Source: Spirosoma lacussanchae (GTDB lineage: Bacteria; Bacteroidota; Bacteroidia; Cytophagales; Spirosomataceae). Taken from it: 64,000 bases of DNA. Below are positions 15,909-24,976 of this stretch, one piece after another. Within the stretch, counting starts at the first letter, position 1. Each line of letters begins with the position of its first letter. The stretch covers positions 2,033,639 to 2,097,638 of the forward strand of contig NZ_SWJG01000001.1 of the NCBI RefSeq assembly GCF_005870035.1, written 5' to 3'. The notes under the pieces were generated by a model. The model did not search any database, was not told the origin of the DNA, and saw nothing but the letters and a program-made list of their open reading frames with translations. The position numbers and the translations under genes are program-made.

Positions 15909-18017
15909 ATGACCGAGCGAGCCACATTTTTCGATACGCCCCTTCTCTACCTCAAAGGCTTAGGCCCGCAGCGCACAGAACTCCTCAACAAAGAGTTGAA
16001 TCTGTTTACCTACGGTGATCTGATCCAGTACTACCCCTTTCGGTACGATGACCGGTCGCGTTATTATACCATTAGTGAACTGATGGACTCGATGCCGTCG
16101 GCGCAGGTACGGGGTCGGCTTCGCGACTGGTACCTGGAGGGGGAGGGCCCCAAAAAACGGCTGGTGGCCAATTTTACTGATGGTACCGGTAGCATGACCC
16201 TAGTGTGGTTTCAGGGGATTACATACATCGAAAAGACACTCCGGCGCAATGGCGAGTACATTGCATACGGAAAACCGCAGTCATTCAGCGGGCAGTTCAG
16301 TATTGTACACCCCGAACTCGACAATCTGGCTACGGGCGGTGAACACGAAGCTGGATTTTTTCCGGTCTATAACCTTACCGATAAACTACGGAAGCGGCAC
16401 ATTGACAGTAAGCTGATCGGGAAAATGATGCGGATTCTGCTGGAACAGGCCTGGCCGCATATCCATGAAACCCTACCCGAAGAGCTGATTCAGAAATACC
16501 GGCTCATCGGCAAGCGGGAAGCGCTTTGGAATATTCACCTGCCTCAGAACCAGGGCTGGCTCAAACAGGCCCAACGACGGCTCAAGTTCGAGGAGTTATT
16601 CTACAATCAACTGCGGCTGATTAAAAATAAGCTGATTCAGAAAGAAGAATTTCCCGGTCAGATTTTCAGGGACACTTCGCTGATGAAGCATTTCTACAAT
16701 GAACTCTTACCGTTCGAACTGACCGGGGCGCAGCAGCGGGTAATTCGGGAGATCTACGCTGATTTTCTGACCGGTAAACAGATGAACCGGCTTTTACAGG
16801 GCGATGTAGGAAGCGGCAAAACTATTGTAGCGTTCATTGCCTGCCTGATGGCCATAGGGAATGGAGCCCAGGCCTGCCTGATGGCTCCCACCGAGATTCT
16901 GGCTGACCAGCACTACAACGGGCTAAAGCCCTTTGCCGACGCTATGGGCCTCAATATTGGTATACTAACGGGTTCAACGAATAAAAAACGGCGCGCTGTG
17001 CTGCACCAGGAGTTGCAGTCGGGGCAGATGCATATTCTAGTCGGGACTCATGCCCTCCTCGAAGACGTTGTTCAGTACAAAAATCTGGGACTGTGTATTA
17101 TTGATGAGCAGCACCGCTTTGGGGTGGCCCAGCGGGCTAAACTCTGGCGGAAGAACGAAACCGTACCCCCGCATATTCTGGTCATGACGGCCACGCCCAT
17201 TCCGCGTACGCTGGCCATGACGTTATACGGTAACCTCGACGTCTCGGTGATCGACGAGCTGCCCAAAGGACGTAAACCGATAAAAACCGTTCATAAATTT
17301 GATAAGCACCGCGCCGAGGTATTCGGCTTCATGCGTCAGCAACTGGAACTGGGCCGGCAGGTGTACGTGGTTTATCCGCTGATCGAAGAATCGGAAAAGC
17401 TGGACTACAAAGACCTCATGGACGGGTTCGAGAGTATGCAGCGGGCTTTTCCCCGGCCAACCTATGAGATCGGCATTCTGCACGGCAAGATGCTACCGTA
17501 CGAGAAAGACGACGAGATGAAGCGGTTTCTGAATCGCGAAACTCAGATCATGGTAGCCACCACGGTTATTGAAGTAGGGGTAAACGTGCCGAACGCCAGC
17601 GTTATGGTCATCGAAAGTGCCGAGCGGTTTGGGCTTTCGCAGCTGCACCAGTTGCGCGGACGGGTTGGGCGCGGTGCCGATCAGTCATACTGTATCATGA
17701 TGACCGGCTACAAACTCAGCACCGACACCCGAACCCGATTGGAAACCATGGTGCGGACCAACAACGGTTTCGAAATCGCGGATGTGGACCTGCAACTACG
17801 TGGCCCCGGCGACCTGACCGGTACGCAGCAAAGCGGGGTGATGGATCTGATGATTGCCGATCTGGCCAAAGATGGGGCTATCCTGGCCGTTGCCCGGGAG
17901 TCGGCGCAGGCTATTCTGCAGGACGATCCGGAGCTGGTATTGCCGCAGCATGCGCCTATACGGAATCATATCGAAAGCCTCCGCAAGACGGAGAGCAATT
18001 GGGGGCGCATTTCCTGA
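15909..18017 (+). CDS. recG: ATP-dependent DNA helicase RecG
   Basis: A 702-residue helicase: N-terminal wedge/OB domain (about 1-200), helicase domain 1 with Walker A GDVGSGKT (about 302-309), DEQH box (IIDEQHRFGV, about 398) and the TATPIPRTLAMT motif. Helicase domain 2 has ESAERFGLSQLHQLRGRVGR. The C-terminal TRG-type region includes DLQLRGPGDLTGTQQSG. RecG remodels stalled replication forks and Holliday junctions. The length is normal. A bidirectional terminator separates it from the converging susD. Confidence 0.97.
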   Translation: MTERATFFDTPLLYLKGLGPQRTELLNKELNLFTYGDLIQYYPFRYDDRSRYYTISELMDSMPSAQVRGRLRDWYLEGEGPKKRLVANFTDGTGSMTLVWFQGITYIEKTLRRNGEYIAYGKPQSFSGQFSIVHPELDNLATGGEHEAGFFPVYNLTDKLRKRHIDSKLIGKMMRILLEQAWPHIHETLPEELIQKYRLIGKREALWNIHLPQNQGWLKQAQRRLKFEELFYNQLRLIKNKLIQKEEFPGQIFRDTSLMKHFYNELLPFELTGAQQRVIREIYADFLTGKQMNRLLQGDVGSGKTIVAFIACLMAIGNGAQACLMAPTEILADQHYNGLKPFADAMGLNIGILTGSTNKKRRAVLHQELQSGQMHILVGTHALLEDVVQYKNLGLCIIDEQHRFGVAQRAKLWRKNETVPPHILVMTATPIPRTLAMTLYGNLDVSVIDELPKGRKPIKTVHKFDKHRAEVFGFMRQQLELGRQVYVVYPLIEESEKLDYKDLMDGFESMQRAFPRPTYEIGILHGKMLPYEKDDEMKRFLNRETQIMVATTVIEVGVNVPNASVMVIESAERFGLSQLHQLRGRVGRGADQSYCIMMTGYKLSTDTRTRLETMVRTNNGFEIADVDLQLRGPGDLTGTQQSGVMDLMIADLAKDGAILAVARESAQAILQDDPELVLPQHAPIRNHIESLRKTESNWGRIS

Positions 18018-18035
18018 TAGTACACTGACTCGCCT

Positions 18036-18072
18036 AAAAAAAGCCCAACCAGACGTTCTGGTTGGGCTTTTT
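18036..18072. terminator. Bidirectional terminator between recG and susD
   Basis: Stem AAAAAGCCCAACCAGA / TCTGGTTGGGCTTTTT with a CGT loop and T-runs on both strands. Confidence 0.92.
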
Positions 18073-18086
18073 GCAGAAAGTAACGT

Positions 18087-19610
18087 TTACCAGCCTGTGT
18101 TCTGCTTCACACCGCTATTCGTGTTGACTTCAACGAAGGGCAGGGGCAGCAGCCGGAATTTATCACCCGAGACCGTACGCCCGGCGTATTTCTGAATCAG
18201 CTCATTGGTTTTGCTGAAGCGACGGGCGTGGTTGAAGGCCCAGCCTTCGCCGGCAAATTCCTTCATCCACTCGTTGAAAATAGCCTCCCGCAGCGCATCT
18301 TTCGACAGACCTGCCAGCGGAGCCAGACCGGCCCGCGCCCGAACCGCGTTGATGCCCATATAAGCATCGCCTGTGGCGCCGGCATTGACCGCTTCAGAAT
18401 GAGCCAGGTAGGCATCGGCCAGCCGCAGCAGCACGAAGTTCTTCTCGGTCCTGTTCCAGCCGCCCGTGTTGTACTCGATGAACTTGTTGAAAATGACGTT
18501 ATTATACGACCGCTCCGGGCTGCCTTGAGCCACGAATGGCGACCGGGCCGTAGGGCTGTAGCGAACGACCTGACCATTGGCGTTCTTCGATCGATACTGG
18601 GTCATGAAGGTGGCCGGAATCCGTTTGTCCGTCGCGTCGAACGACTCGCGGAAGGGGATAGCCCCTACAATCCAGGCATCGGCCCAGCCAGCTGCCGTTA
18701 CATTGTCGCCGGGAGTAAGTGCGGTCGGATCGCCACCGTCCCAGTCAGAGGGGGTAAAGTGCGCGTGCATGTTGTTATACAACGCACCGGCTGTGGCCAG
18801 GAAACTCTGCTGAATTTCAAACAGGCGTTCTCCCTTGTTCTTATTAGCAACATCAAAATTGTTGGCAAAGTCAGTAAACAGCTTCAGGCCGCTCTGGTCA
18901 ATTACCTCCTTGGCTTTATCGGCCGCGAGCTGGTAGTTCTTGTTTTCCAGATACACCTTCGCCAGCAGCGTCTTAGCCGCCCAGCGGGTGGGTTTGCCCG
19001 ATCCGTCGGCGGTAGTAGTCAGATCGGCTTCGGCGGCCTTGAGGTCGGCAATCATCAGGTCGAGCGCTTTCTGCTTACCGCCTTCGTTCGACTGATAAGA
19101 GCCCAGTTCGGTTGTTGGCTTATCCAGCACCGGAATGTTCTCAAAAAAGACAAACAGCTGGTAGTAATAAAACGCCCGTAGAAACTTGGCCTCGGCCAGT
19201 ACCGCTTTGCGTTCAGCGTCGGTCATGTTTGCCCCAGGCGCTCGTTCAATTACCGCGTTGGTGCGGTTAATGCCCCGGTAATTTTGAGCCCAGTACGTGC
19301 CGATGTAATCATCGGAGGGAGCATAGCCACCCTGTTTGTAATACTGGGGGCCTTTCTCGTATCCGGTTTGAATGCCGAGTGCGCAGTCAAATACCGAGCG
19401 GTTGTAATAGGTATTGAACCACTCGTTGTTCAGTTCGCGATAGGCCGCATTCAGCGCCGACCGGATGTCGCTGGTATTGCGGTAAAAACTTGACGGGCTG
19501 ACAAAGTCGGGCTGTTCGGTCAGGTCTTTGCAACCAAACTCGGTAAGCGCCAGACCACCGGTCAGGGCTGTCATGAGCAAAATTCGGGATGTAATACGAT
19601 TCATGGTCAT
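18087..19610 (-). CDS. SusD/RagB family nutrient-binding outer membrane lipoprotein
   Basis: A 507-residue protein with a lipoprotein signal (LLMTALTGGLALTEFGC; lipidated Cys near residue 27) and the SusD TPR-like helical fold. N-terminal motif: LTEQPDFVSPSSFYRNTSDI. Central: RAKFL-type motif AKFLRAFYYYQLFVFF. C-terminal: NEWMKEFAGEGWAFNHARRF. SusD proteins cap the SusC channel on the cell surface and bind glycans. The gene lies 19 nt downstream of susC, so the two are co-transcribed. Transported substrate cannot be told from sequence, and no surface glycan enzyme lies in the same operon. Start could be Met1 or Met3. Confidence 0.95.
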   Translation of the reverse strand: MTMNRITSRILLMTALTGGLALTEFGCKDLTEQPDFVSPSSFYRNTSDIRSALNAAYRELNNEWFNTYYNRSVFDCALGIQTGYEKGPQYYKQGGYAPSDDYIGTYWAQNYRGINRTNAVIERAPGANMTDAERKAVLAEAKFLRAFYYYQLFVFFENIPVLDKPTTELGSYQSNEGGKQKALDLMIADLKAAEADLTTTADGSGKPTRWAAKTLLAKVYLENKNYQLAADKAKEVIDQSGLKLFTDFANNFDVANKNKGERLFEIQQSFLATAGALYNNMHAHFTPSDWDGGDPTALTPGDNVTAAGWADAWIVGAIPFRESFDATDKRIPATFMTQYRSKNANGQVVRYSPTARSPFVAQGSPERSYNNVIFNKFIEYNTGGWNRTEKNFVLLRLADAYLAHSEAVNAGATGDAYMGINAVRARAGLAPLAGLSKDALREAIFNEWMKEFAGEGWAFNHARRFSKTNELIQKYAGRTVSGDKFRLLPLPFVEVNTNSGVKQNTGW

Positions 19611-19629
19611 GTCTGTTTATGAAATCTGG

Positions 19630-22600
19630 TTATAAGCCAATTTGCAGACCCAGGGTGAGCGTACGTGGACGTGGGTAGGCATCGTAGTCGTCGCCCCGGT
19701 TCAGGCTGCTCTGGCCCTGGTTGTTGACTTCGGGATCGAAGCCGCGGTACTTGGTAATCAGGAATACGTTCTGGCCGCTTACGTAAATGCGGGCATTGCG
19801 AATCGATTTGATCTGCGGCAGCCGGTAGCCCAGCGAGATATTCTGCAGGCGGATGAACGAGCCATCTTCAATGAAGAAATCGGACCGGCGGTAGTAGTTG
19901 GCAAAGTCGCGGGTGGCGTCAATAACCGGGCGGGTTGCGTTCGGGTTCTCAGGCGTCCAGGATGTTGTCAGGATGTCGTAAGCCTGGTTATAGTTACCAA
20001 CGCCATCGGCCATCTCAGACTGCTGCAGGTTCCGGACTTTGTTACCCTGGGTGCCGCGCAGGAACAGGTTCAGGTCGAACGCACCATAAGTCAGGTTCGT
20101 GTTGAAACCCCAGATCATTTTTGGGTTCGGGTTGCCCAGGTAGGTCCGGTCGGCCTGCGTGATGGTACCGTCGCCGTTGACGTCCTGATAGCGCGGATAG
20201 CCGGGCTTATCGCCAACGATACTTGGGCTGCTGGCAATCTCCTGGGTGCTCTGGAACAGACCAATGTAGTGGTAACCATACCACGAGCCGATGGCCAGAC
20301 CGGGTGCAACGTAGCTGCCATCAACACCTAAGTGGCCACTGGGGCTACCCGCATAGAAGGGCGCGCTGGGTCCTATGTCAAGAATTTTATTGTCGACAAA
20401 AGATACGTTGGCCGTAGCATCCCAGCGCAGCTTCCGATTATTGATAATGACGCCGTTCAGCGCCAGTTCAAATCCGGTGTTTCTGAGCGAGCCCGCATTC
20501 TGGAATGAGGTGCTGAAACCCGTACTGGTTGGCAGGGCTACATCGAGCAGCAGGTCGGTGGTTTTGTTGTAGAAGTAATCGGCCGTTACGTTGAGCCGGT
20601 TGCTGAACAGACCCAGGTCAAGACCTACGTTGAACATTGCCGTTGTTTCCCACTTCAGGTTGGGGTTAGCCACGCGTGACTCGGCCAGACCTGGCAGCAG
20701 CCCCGAGCCACCCAGGTAGTTCGTGGTGCTCAACGCAGCCAGTGAGCGGTAGGTCGGAATGTTCGAGTTTCCCGTAATACCGTAGCTGGCCCGCAGTTTG
20801 GCTTCGCTGACGGCTTTGATGTCCTGCATGAAGGATTCGTCTTTGATCCGCCAGCCCAGGGCTACCGATGGGAAGTTAGCCCATTTGTTGTTTTCGCCAA
20901 ACCGGCTCGAACCGTCACGGCGCAGAGTCAGTGTAAACAGGTAGCGACCCAGCAGGTTGTAGTTTACCCGGGCCAGGAACGACTTCAGCGCCCAGGTATC
21001 GCGGTACGAGTACGGAATCTGGGGCCGGAGACCATCCTGCAGGCGGGCTGTCTGGAAGTTATCGACCGTAAAGCCCTGCGTAGAGGTACCGAAACGCTGG
21101 TTATTGTCGGTCTGATAAGTATAGCCGACCAGCGCGTCGATAGTCTGATTTTCGCCCAGCTGCCGGTTATAGGACAGGATGTTCTCATTGAGGAAGTTCA
21201 GCACATACCGCGACTCTTTGCCCAGTGAACCACCCGAATTGCGACCGTCGACGGTTTGCAGGTTATAGAACGTTGTCCGGTTGGTGTTGACCACGTCGAA
21301 ACCAATGCTGGAGCGGAGCGATAACCCTTTGGCCAGCTCAGCCTGCACGTAGTTGTTTGACAGAATACGGTTCTGAACGTCGCCATCAACCGGTTCCAGC
21401 ACCTGAGCCAGCGGGTTCGTCAGGAAACGGCCATCGTAAGAAACGAGGTCGTAGCCGCCACTCGCGTTATACACCGGACCCAGGGGCGATTGGCCGAGGG
21501 CGGTGATAATGGCCGACCCACCCGGGCCGCCCCGGTCAGTGGCTACGGCGTTTGATCCCGACCGGGAAAACGTAGTGCTCGTACCGACGCGCATCTTGTC
21601 GTTCAGAAAGCGCGAATCGACGTTCAGGCGTAGGCTATACCGTTCGAAATAGGAGTTTTTCACCACCCCATCGTTCCGGAAATAGCCACCTGCCACGGCA
21701 AACTGCGTTTTTTCGTTACCGCCGGACAGCGTCAGGTTGTGATTGGCGATGGAACCGGCACGGGTGATTTCGTTCATCCAGTTGGTACCTTCGCCGTACT
21801 GCTCCGGATTGGGGTAAGGAATCGTCTGGTTCCGCGACAGGGCCCGCAGGTTCTGATAGCGGGCGTAGTCGGCCGCGTTCAGCACTTTTACCTCCCGGGC
21901 AATGCTTTGTACGGATTGCGACCCGTCATAATCGATTCGGGTTGAACCGGCTTTACCCCGTTTCGTCGTAATCAGTACGACCCCGTTAGCTCCCCGTGAT
22001 CCATAGATAGAGGTGGCCGAAGCGTCTTTCAGAATCTCGACCGACTCGATATCGGACGGGTTAATTGAAGCCAGGGCGTTGGTCGGCTGTCGGTTACCCC
22101 CGGCGCTCAGCGCACCATTGTCGGGGTAGATCGGAAATCCGTCGATGACGTAGAGCGGCTCGGAGCCGGCATTGATGGAGTTTGCACCCCGGATACGAAC
22201 CGTTACCCCACCACCCGGTGCGCCCGATGCCTGGGTAACGTTGATCCCCGTAGCGCGAGCTGACAGGGCCTGATCGACCGAGGCTATCGGAAACGCTTTG
22301 AGTTCTTTGCTACCGACTGAAGCGACCGAACCGGTCAAGTCACTTTTCTTTACGGTACCGTAGCCAATCACGATCACCTCGCTGAGCGCTTTGGTGTCGT
22401 TCTGGAGCGTTACGGTCAGGGTCGACCGGTTGTTGACCGGCACTTCCTGACTCAGGTAACCAATGTACGAAAAAACCAGCGTACCCCGGCCATCAGGAAT
22501 CGTGAGCGAAAAACGTCCTTCGGCATTTGTAGTGGTTCCCTGAGAGGTGCCCTTAAGCAGAATGTTTACACCGGGTAGTGCGTTACCCTGATCATCGTTG

Positions 22601-22737
22601 ACCTGGCCGGATACCGTAACGGCAACCTGCCGGTTAATGCTTGGCGTATCGGCCAACCCTACCGCTGGTAGCATAACAAAGGTGCTACTCAGTAACATGC
22701 CGCCAGTCACCCAGCAGCGATGTATAGTGTTCTTCAT
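19630..22737 (-). CDS. SusC/RagA family TonB-dependent outer membrane transporter
   Basis: A 1035-residue protein: signal peptide (to about residue 29), an N-terminal carboxypeptidase-regulatory-like domain (about 41-122; GQVNDDQGNALPGVNILLKG), a TonB-box/plug region starting near EVIVIGYGTVKKSDLTGSV, plug signature VRIRGANSINAGSEPLYVIDG, then a 22-strand barrel ending in the expected aromatic-poor LTLGLQIGL. It moves glycans or other large nutrients with TonB energy and SusD as lid. No sensor, anti-sigma/ECF pair or hybrid two-component gene is adjacent, and no STN domain is visible, so control is probably by a distant regulator. Confidence 0.96.
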   Translation of the reverse strand: MKNTIHRCWVTGGMLLSSTFVMLPAVGLADTPSINRQVAVTVSGQVNDDQGNALPGVNILLKGTSQGTTTNAEGRFSLTIPDGRGTLVFSYIGYLSQEVPVNNRSTLTVTLQNDTKALSEVIVIGYGTVKKSDLTGSVASVGSKELKAFPIASVDQALSARATGINVTQASGAPGGGVTVRIRGANSINAGSEPLYVIDGFPIYPDNGALSAGGNRQPTNALASINPSDIESVEILKDASATSIYGSRGANGVVLITTKRGKAGSTRIDYDGSQSVQSIAREVKVLNAADYARYQNLRALSRNQTIPYPNPEQYGEGTNWMNEITRAGSIANHNLTLSGGNEKTQFAVAGGYFRNDGVVKNSYFERYSLRLNVDSRFLNDKMRVGTSTTFSRSGSNAVATDRGGPGGSAIITALGQSPLGPVYNASGGYDLVSYDGRFLTNPLAQVLEPVDGDVQNRILSNNYVQAELAKGLSLRSSIGFDVVNTNRTTFYNLQTVDGRNSGGSLGKESRYVLNFLNENILSYNRQLGENQTIDALVGYTYQTDNNQRFGTSTQGFTVDNFQTARLQDGLRPQIPYSYRDTWALKSFLARVNYNLLGRYLFTLTLRRDGSSRFGENNKWANFPSVALGWRIKDESFMQDIKAVSEAKLRASYGITGNSNIPTYRSLAALSTTNYLGGSGLLPGLAESRVANPNLKWETTAMFNVGLDLGLFSNRLNVTADYFYNKTTDLLLDVALPTSTGFSTSFQNAGSLRNTGFELALNGVIINNRKLRWDATANVSFVDNKILDIGPSAPFYAGSPSGHLGVDGSYVAPGLAIGSWYGYHYIGLFQSTQEIASSPSIVGDKPGYPRYQDVNGDGTITQADRTYLGNPNPKMIWGFNTNLTYGAFDLNLFLRGTQGNKVRNLQQSEMADGVGNYNQAYDILTTSWTPENPNATRPVIDATRDFANYYRRSDFFIEDGSFIRLQNISLGYRLPQIKSIRNARIYVSGQNVFLITKYRGFDPEVNNQGQSSLNRGDDYDAYPRPRTLTLGLQIGL

Positions 22738-23223
22738 AAAAGAGTTATTTTGGTACTACACACGTAAAGGTGAATAAGGAATTATTATAATGGTGAGTGT
22801 GATATAATATAAAGAAAAATTTTAAATATTCGCTTTAACCCTAACATAATCAATACGGTACGAACTGTTAAGTAGTAATACTAATTAGCCAGTCTGTCTC
22901 ACTGAGTAATTTAATTTTACCCTAAATACTTCGCCAGTATAGATACCAGAGGTAAACGTAAGTCAGAAAAAGAGCCAGTCTGGTCTAATTTAGGGGCTAT
23001 CAGGTTGTCAGGCACATTCAGATCATGGTAGCTTGTTTTTTTCGCCCGTTTTTGTCTGGGCTGGTCGTAGAACTGCCTACCGGCCCGCAGAGATAAGGCT
23101 GTTAACCCAATTGTGTCAGGAATTTACTCAAAGCTGACATAGCTTCCTGGGTGTGGGACGGACCTTTGACTCGACCAAAGCGGATAGTCCGCCAGTCGAT
23201 ACCTACCAACCGGTTTCTATTCC
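22738..23223. other. 486-bp intergenic region upstream of susC
   Basis: The half nearest susC (22740-22960) is clearly AT-rich and should contain the leftward susC promoter and 5' leader, but I find no exact TAnnTTTG element on the minus strand. The half nearest 23223 is closer to genome average. No ORF, RNA gene or long inverted repeat was recognised. Confidence 0.5.
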
Positions 23224-23436
23224 ATGAAAACGCAACTCCGCTCCGCCACCCGTTTACTGCTCAGTGTAATCGCTCTCACAACGCTGCTCCAGCTTGCCGG
23301 TTGTCAGGCACCCGATGTTGAACCGCAAGTAAACCAACCCGTTCAGACCAATGCTACTCGGTCGATGCCCAAACCCGCGGCCGTAGAAATAGACAGTGTT
23401 AGTAACAATTTACCTTATATAGAGCCACAGCAATAA
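23224..23436 (+). CDS. Small lipoprotein, function unknown
   Basis: A 70-residue protein: basic N-terminus, hydrophobic core LLLSVIALTTLLQ and a good lipobox LAGC with the lipidated Cys at residue 27. It then has a short mature part of about 43 residues rich in Pro, Gln, Asn and Val, without predicted structure. No family recognised. The lipobox argues that the frame is real. A hairpin at 23558-23586 may end its transcript. Confidence 0.6.
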   Translation: MKTQLRSATRLLLSVIALTTLLQLAGCQAPDVEPQVNQPVQTNATRSMPKPAAVEIDSVSNNLPYIEPQQ

Positions 23437-23557
23437 GTACCAAACGGCATCATTCACCCCTGTCTGACCAGCTGGTAGGAGACGAGTCTGCATGTTTGGC
23501 CGGGCCAGATACCCTGCCCAGTTGATGATTTTGCCAATGAGGCCTGGTTAAACACGA

Positions 23558-23586
23558 AATCCCCGCCAACCAAAGCGCCGGGGATT
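23558..23586 (+). terminator. Weak hairpin between the small lipoprotein gene and mcrC
   Basis: AATCCCCG (23558-23565) / CGGGGATT (23579-23586), with no strong T-run. Confidence 0.35.
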
Positions 23587-23643
23587 ATAGTAGGTATTTG
23601 TCACAAAACCCCGGTACTGAATTACCTTTGGCTGGTAAAACCT

Positions 23644-23669
23644 GGGCCGGGATTTGTCAGACCCGGCCC
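23644..23669 (+). repeat. 8-bp GC-rich inverted repeat just upstream of mcrC
   Basis: GGGCCGGG (23644-23651) / CCCGGCCC (23662-23669), 10-nt loop, ending 17 nt before the ATG at 23687. Confidence 0.5.
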
Positions 23670-23686
23670 GCTCTGTGAGCCTGGCT

Positions 23687-24961
23687 ATGCACACGATTTT
23701 TTCGGTTGTTGAGAATGGGTTGATTACCAGCGATCGGTACGGCACTGATACCGGCGACGAGATACAGGTATTGCCCGACTCCGCCTTTCAGGCGCTTCGA
23801 CAACTGGCGTTTAGTGATAACGAGACGGATCTGCTGTTGACCCTGACCGTTAAAAAAGGGCAGGAGTACGTTCGCTTTAGAAATTACATTGGTCTGCTGG
23901 GACTGGCCGACGGTACACAACTGGAAATTTTGCCCAAAATCGGGGCGCCAGCCGAGTCACGAACTACACTGCTGAGGATGCTACGCCACCTCCGCAACAG
24001 TCCGTTTCGAACTTTGCCCAACGCCCGAACGGGGCCTTCGCGGTTACCGCTCTGGGAAGTGTTCATTGCCGCTTTCCTGGATGCTCTGGTTCCGCTGATG
24101 CGGCAGGGAATACAGCAGGCGTATGTATCGGTCGAGGCCAGCGAACGATTCTGGAAGGGGAAGTTTCAGGCCACCCGTCAGCAACGCGACCATGCTCACC
24201 ACGCCGAACGGCTGGCGGTCTGTTACGATGCGCTGACGATCAATATTCCCCCGAACCGGATTCTCAAATCGGCGCTGCTGTTTCTGAATGAGCGCTCTGC
24301 CAACGCAACGAACCGGCAGCGTCTCGGGCAGATGCTCCATGCACTGGCCGACGTACCAGCGTCCGACTCGGTTGTTGCCGACAGGATCGCCAGCCGCCGG
24401 ACCAACCGGTTGTTTGCGCGGTACGAACCCGCGCTGCGCTGGGCGGTAGCGCTGCTTGGCCATCGGGCTTTTGGGGTTCGTCAGGGCGCTGTTACCGAAC
24501 AGTCGCTGCTGTTTCCGATGGAGCGCGTTTTTGAAGATTACGTCGCCTACGGCATGCGAACCTACTGGCCAGATGAAGGCGTCGTATCGGTGCAGGAGTC
24601 ATCGGCGCATCTGGTCGATGAACACGTCGGCTCTCCCAAATTCAAATTGCGCCCCGATATTCTGATTCGGCAGCATGGGCGGACGCTGCTGCTGGATACG
24701 AAATGGAAATTCGTGAACGGTCAGGAGCCAGGGCAGGGTAACTACGGCATCGAGCAAGCGGATCTGTACCAGCTCTTTGCGTACGGGAAAAAGTACGCAG
24801 CCGACGATCTGTTTTTGATCTACCCGACCAACGAGACATTCCGGCAACCCCTGGCGCGGTTTGGCTATGACGCATCAACCCGCCTGCATGTGATCCCTTT
24901 CGATCCGTCGCAACCGCTGGCATCAGAAGTAGAAAAACTGGCGAAATACGCTTTATCCTGA
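23687..24961 (+). CDS. mcrC: McrC-like restriction endonuclease subunit without McrB
   Basis: A 424-residue protein starting at ATG 23687. The N-terminal DUF2357-like region has VRFRNYIGLLGLADGTQLEILPKI. The C-terminal PD-(D/E)xK nuclease core has KLRPDILIRQHGRTLLLDTKWK (Asp, then Asp-x-Lys), followed by DLYQLFAYGKKY. McrC normally binds the AAA+ GTPase McrB, which recognises modified DNA, and together they cut between methylated sites. No McrB, methylase or other restriction gene is present here: the gene is flanked by a small lipoprotein and a GntP permease. The downstream gap of 15 nt suggests co-transcription with the permease. It may act with a distant McrB or have another role. Confidence 0.85.
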   Translation: MHTIFSVVENGLITSDRYGTDTGDEIQVLPDSAFQALRQLAFSDNETDLLLTLTVKKGQEYVRFRNYIGLLGLADGTQLEILPKIGAPAESRTTLLRMLRHLRNSPFRTLPNARTGPSRLPLWEVFIAAFLDALVPLMRQGIQQAYVSVEASERFWKGKFQATRQQRDHAHHAERLAVCYDALTINIPPNRILKSALLFLNERSANATNRQRLGQMLHALADVPASDSVVADRIASRRTNRLFARYEPALRWAVALLGHRAFGVRQGAVTEQSLLFPMERVFEDYVAYGMRTYWPDEGVVSVQESSAHLVDEHVGSPKFKLRPDILIRQHGRTLLLDTKWKFVNGQEPGQGNYGIEQADLYQLFAYGKKYAADDLFLIYPTNETFRQPLARFGYDASTRLHVIPFDPSQPLASEVEKLAKYALS

Positions 24962-24976
24962 CAAAACCTGCCGCTC

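Noticed and set aside
18228..19181. 317-codon open frame on the + strand opposite susD
   Set aside because: It is the antisense of a well-supported SusD gene, has no family motifs, and owes its length to the GC-rich codon pattern of the real gene.
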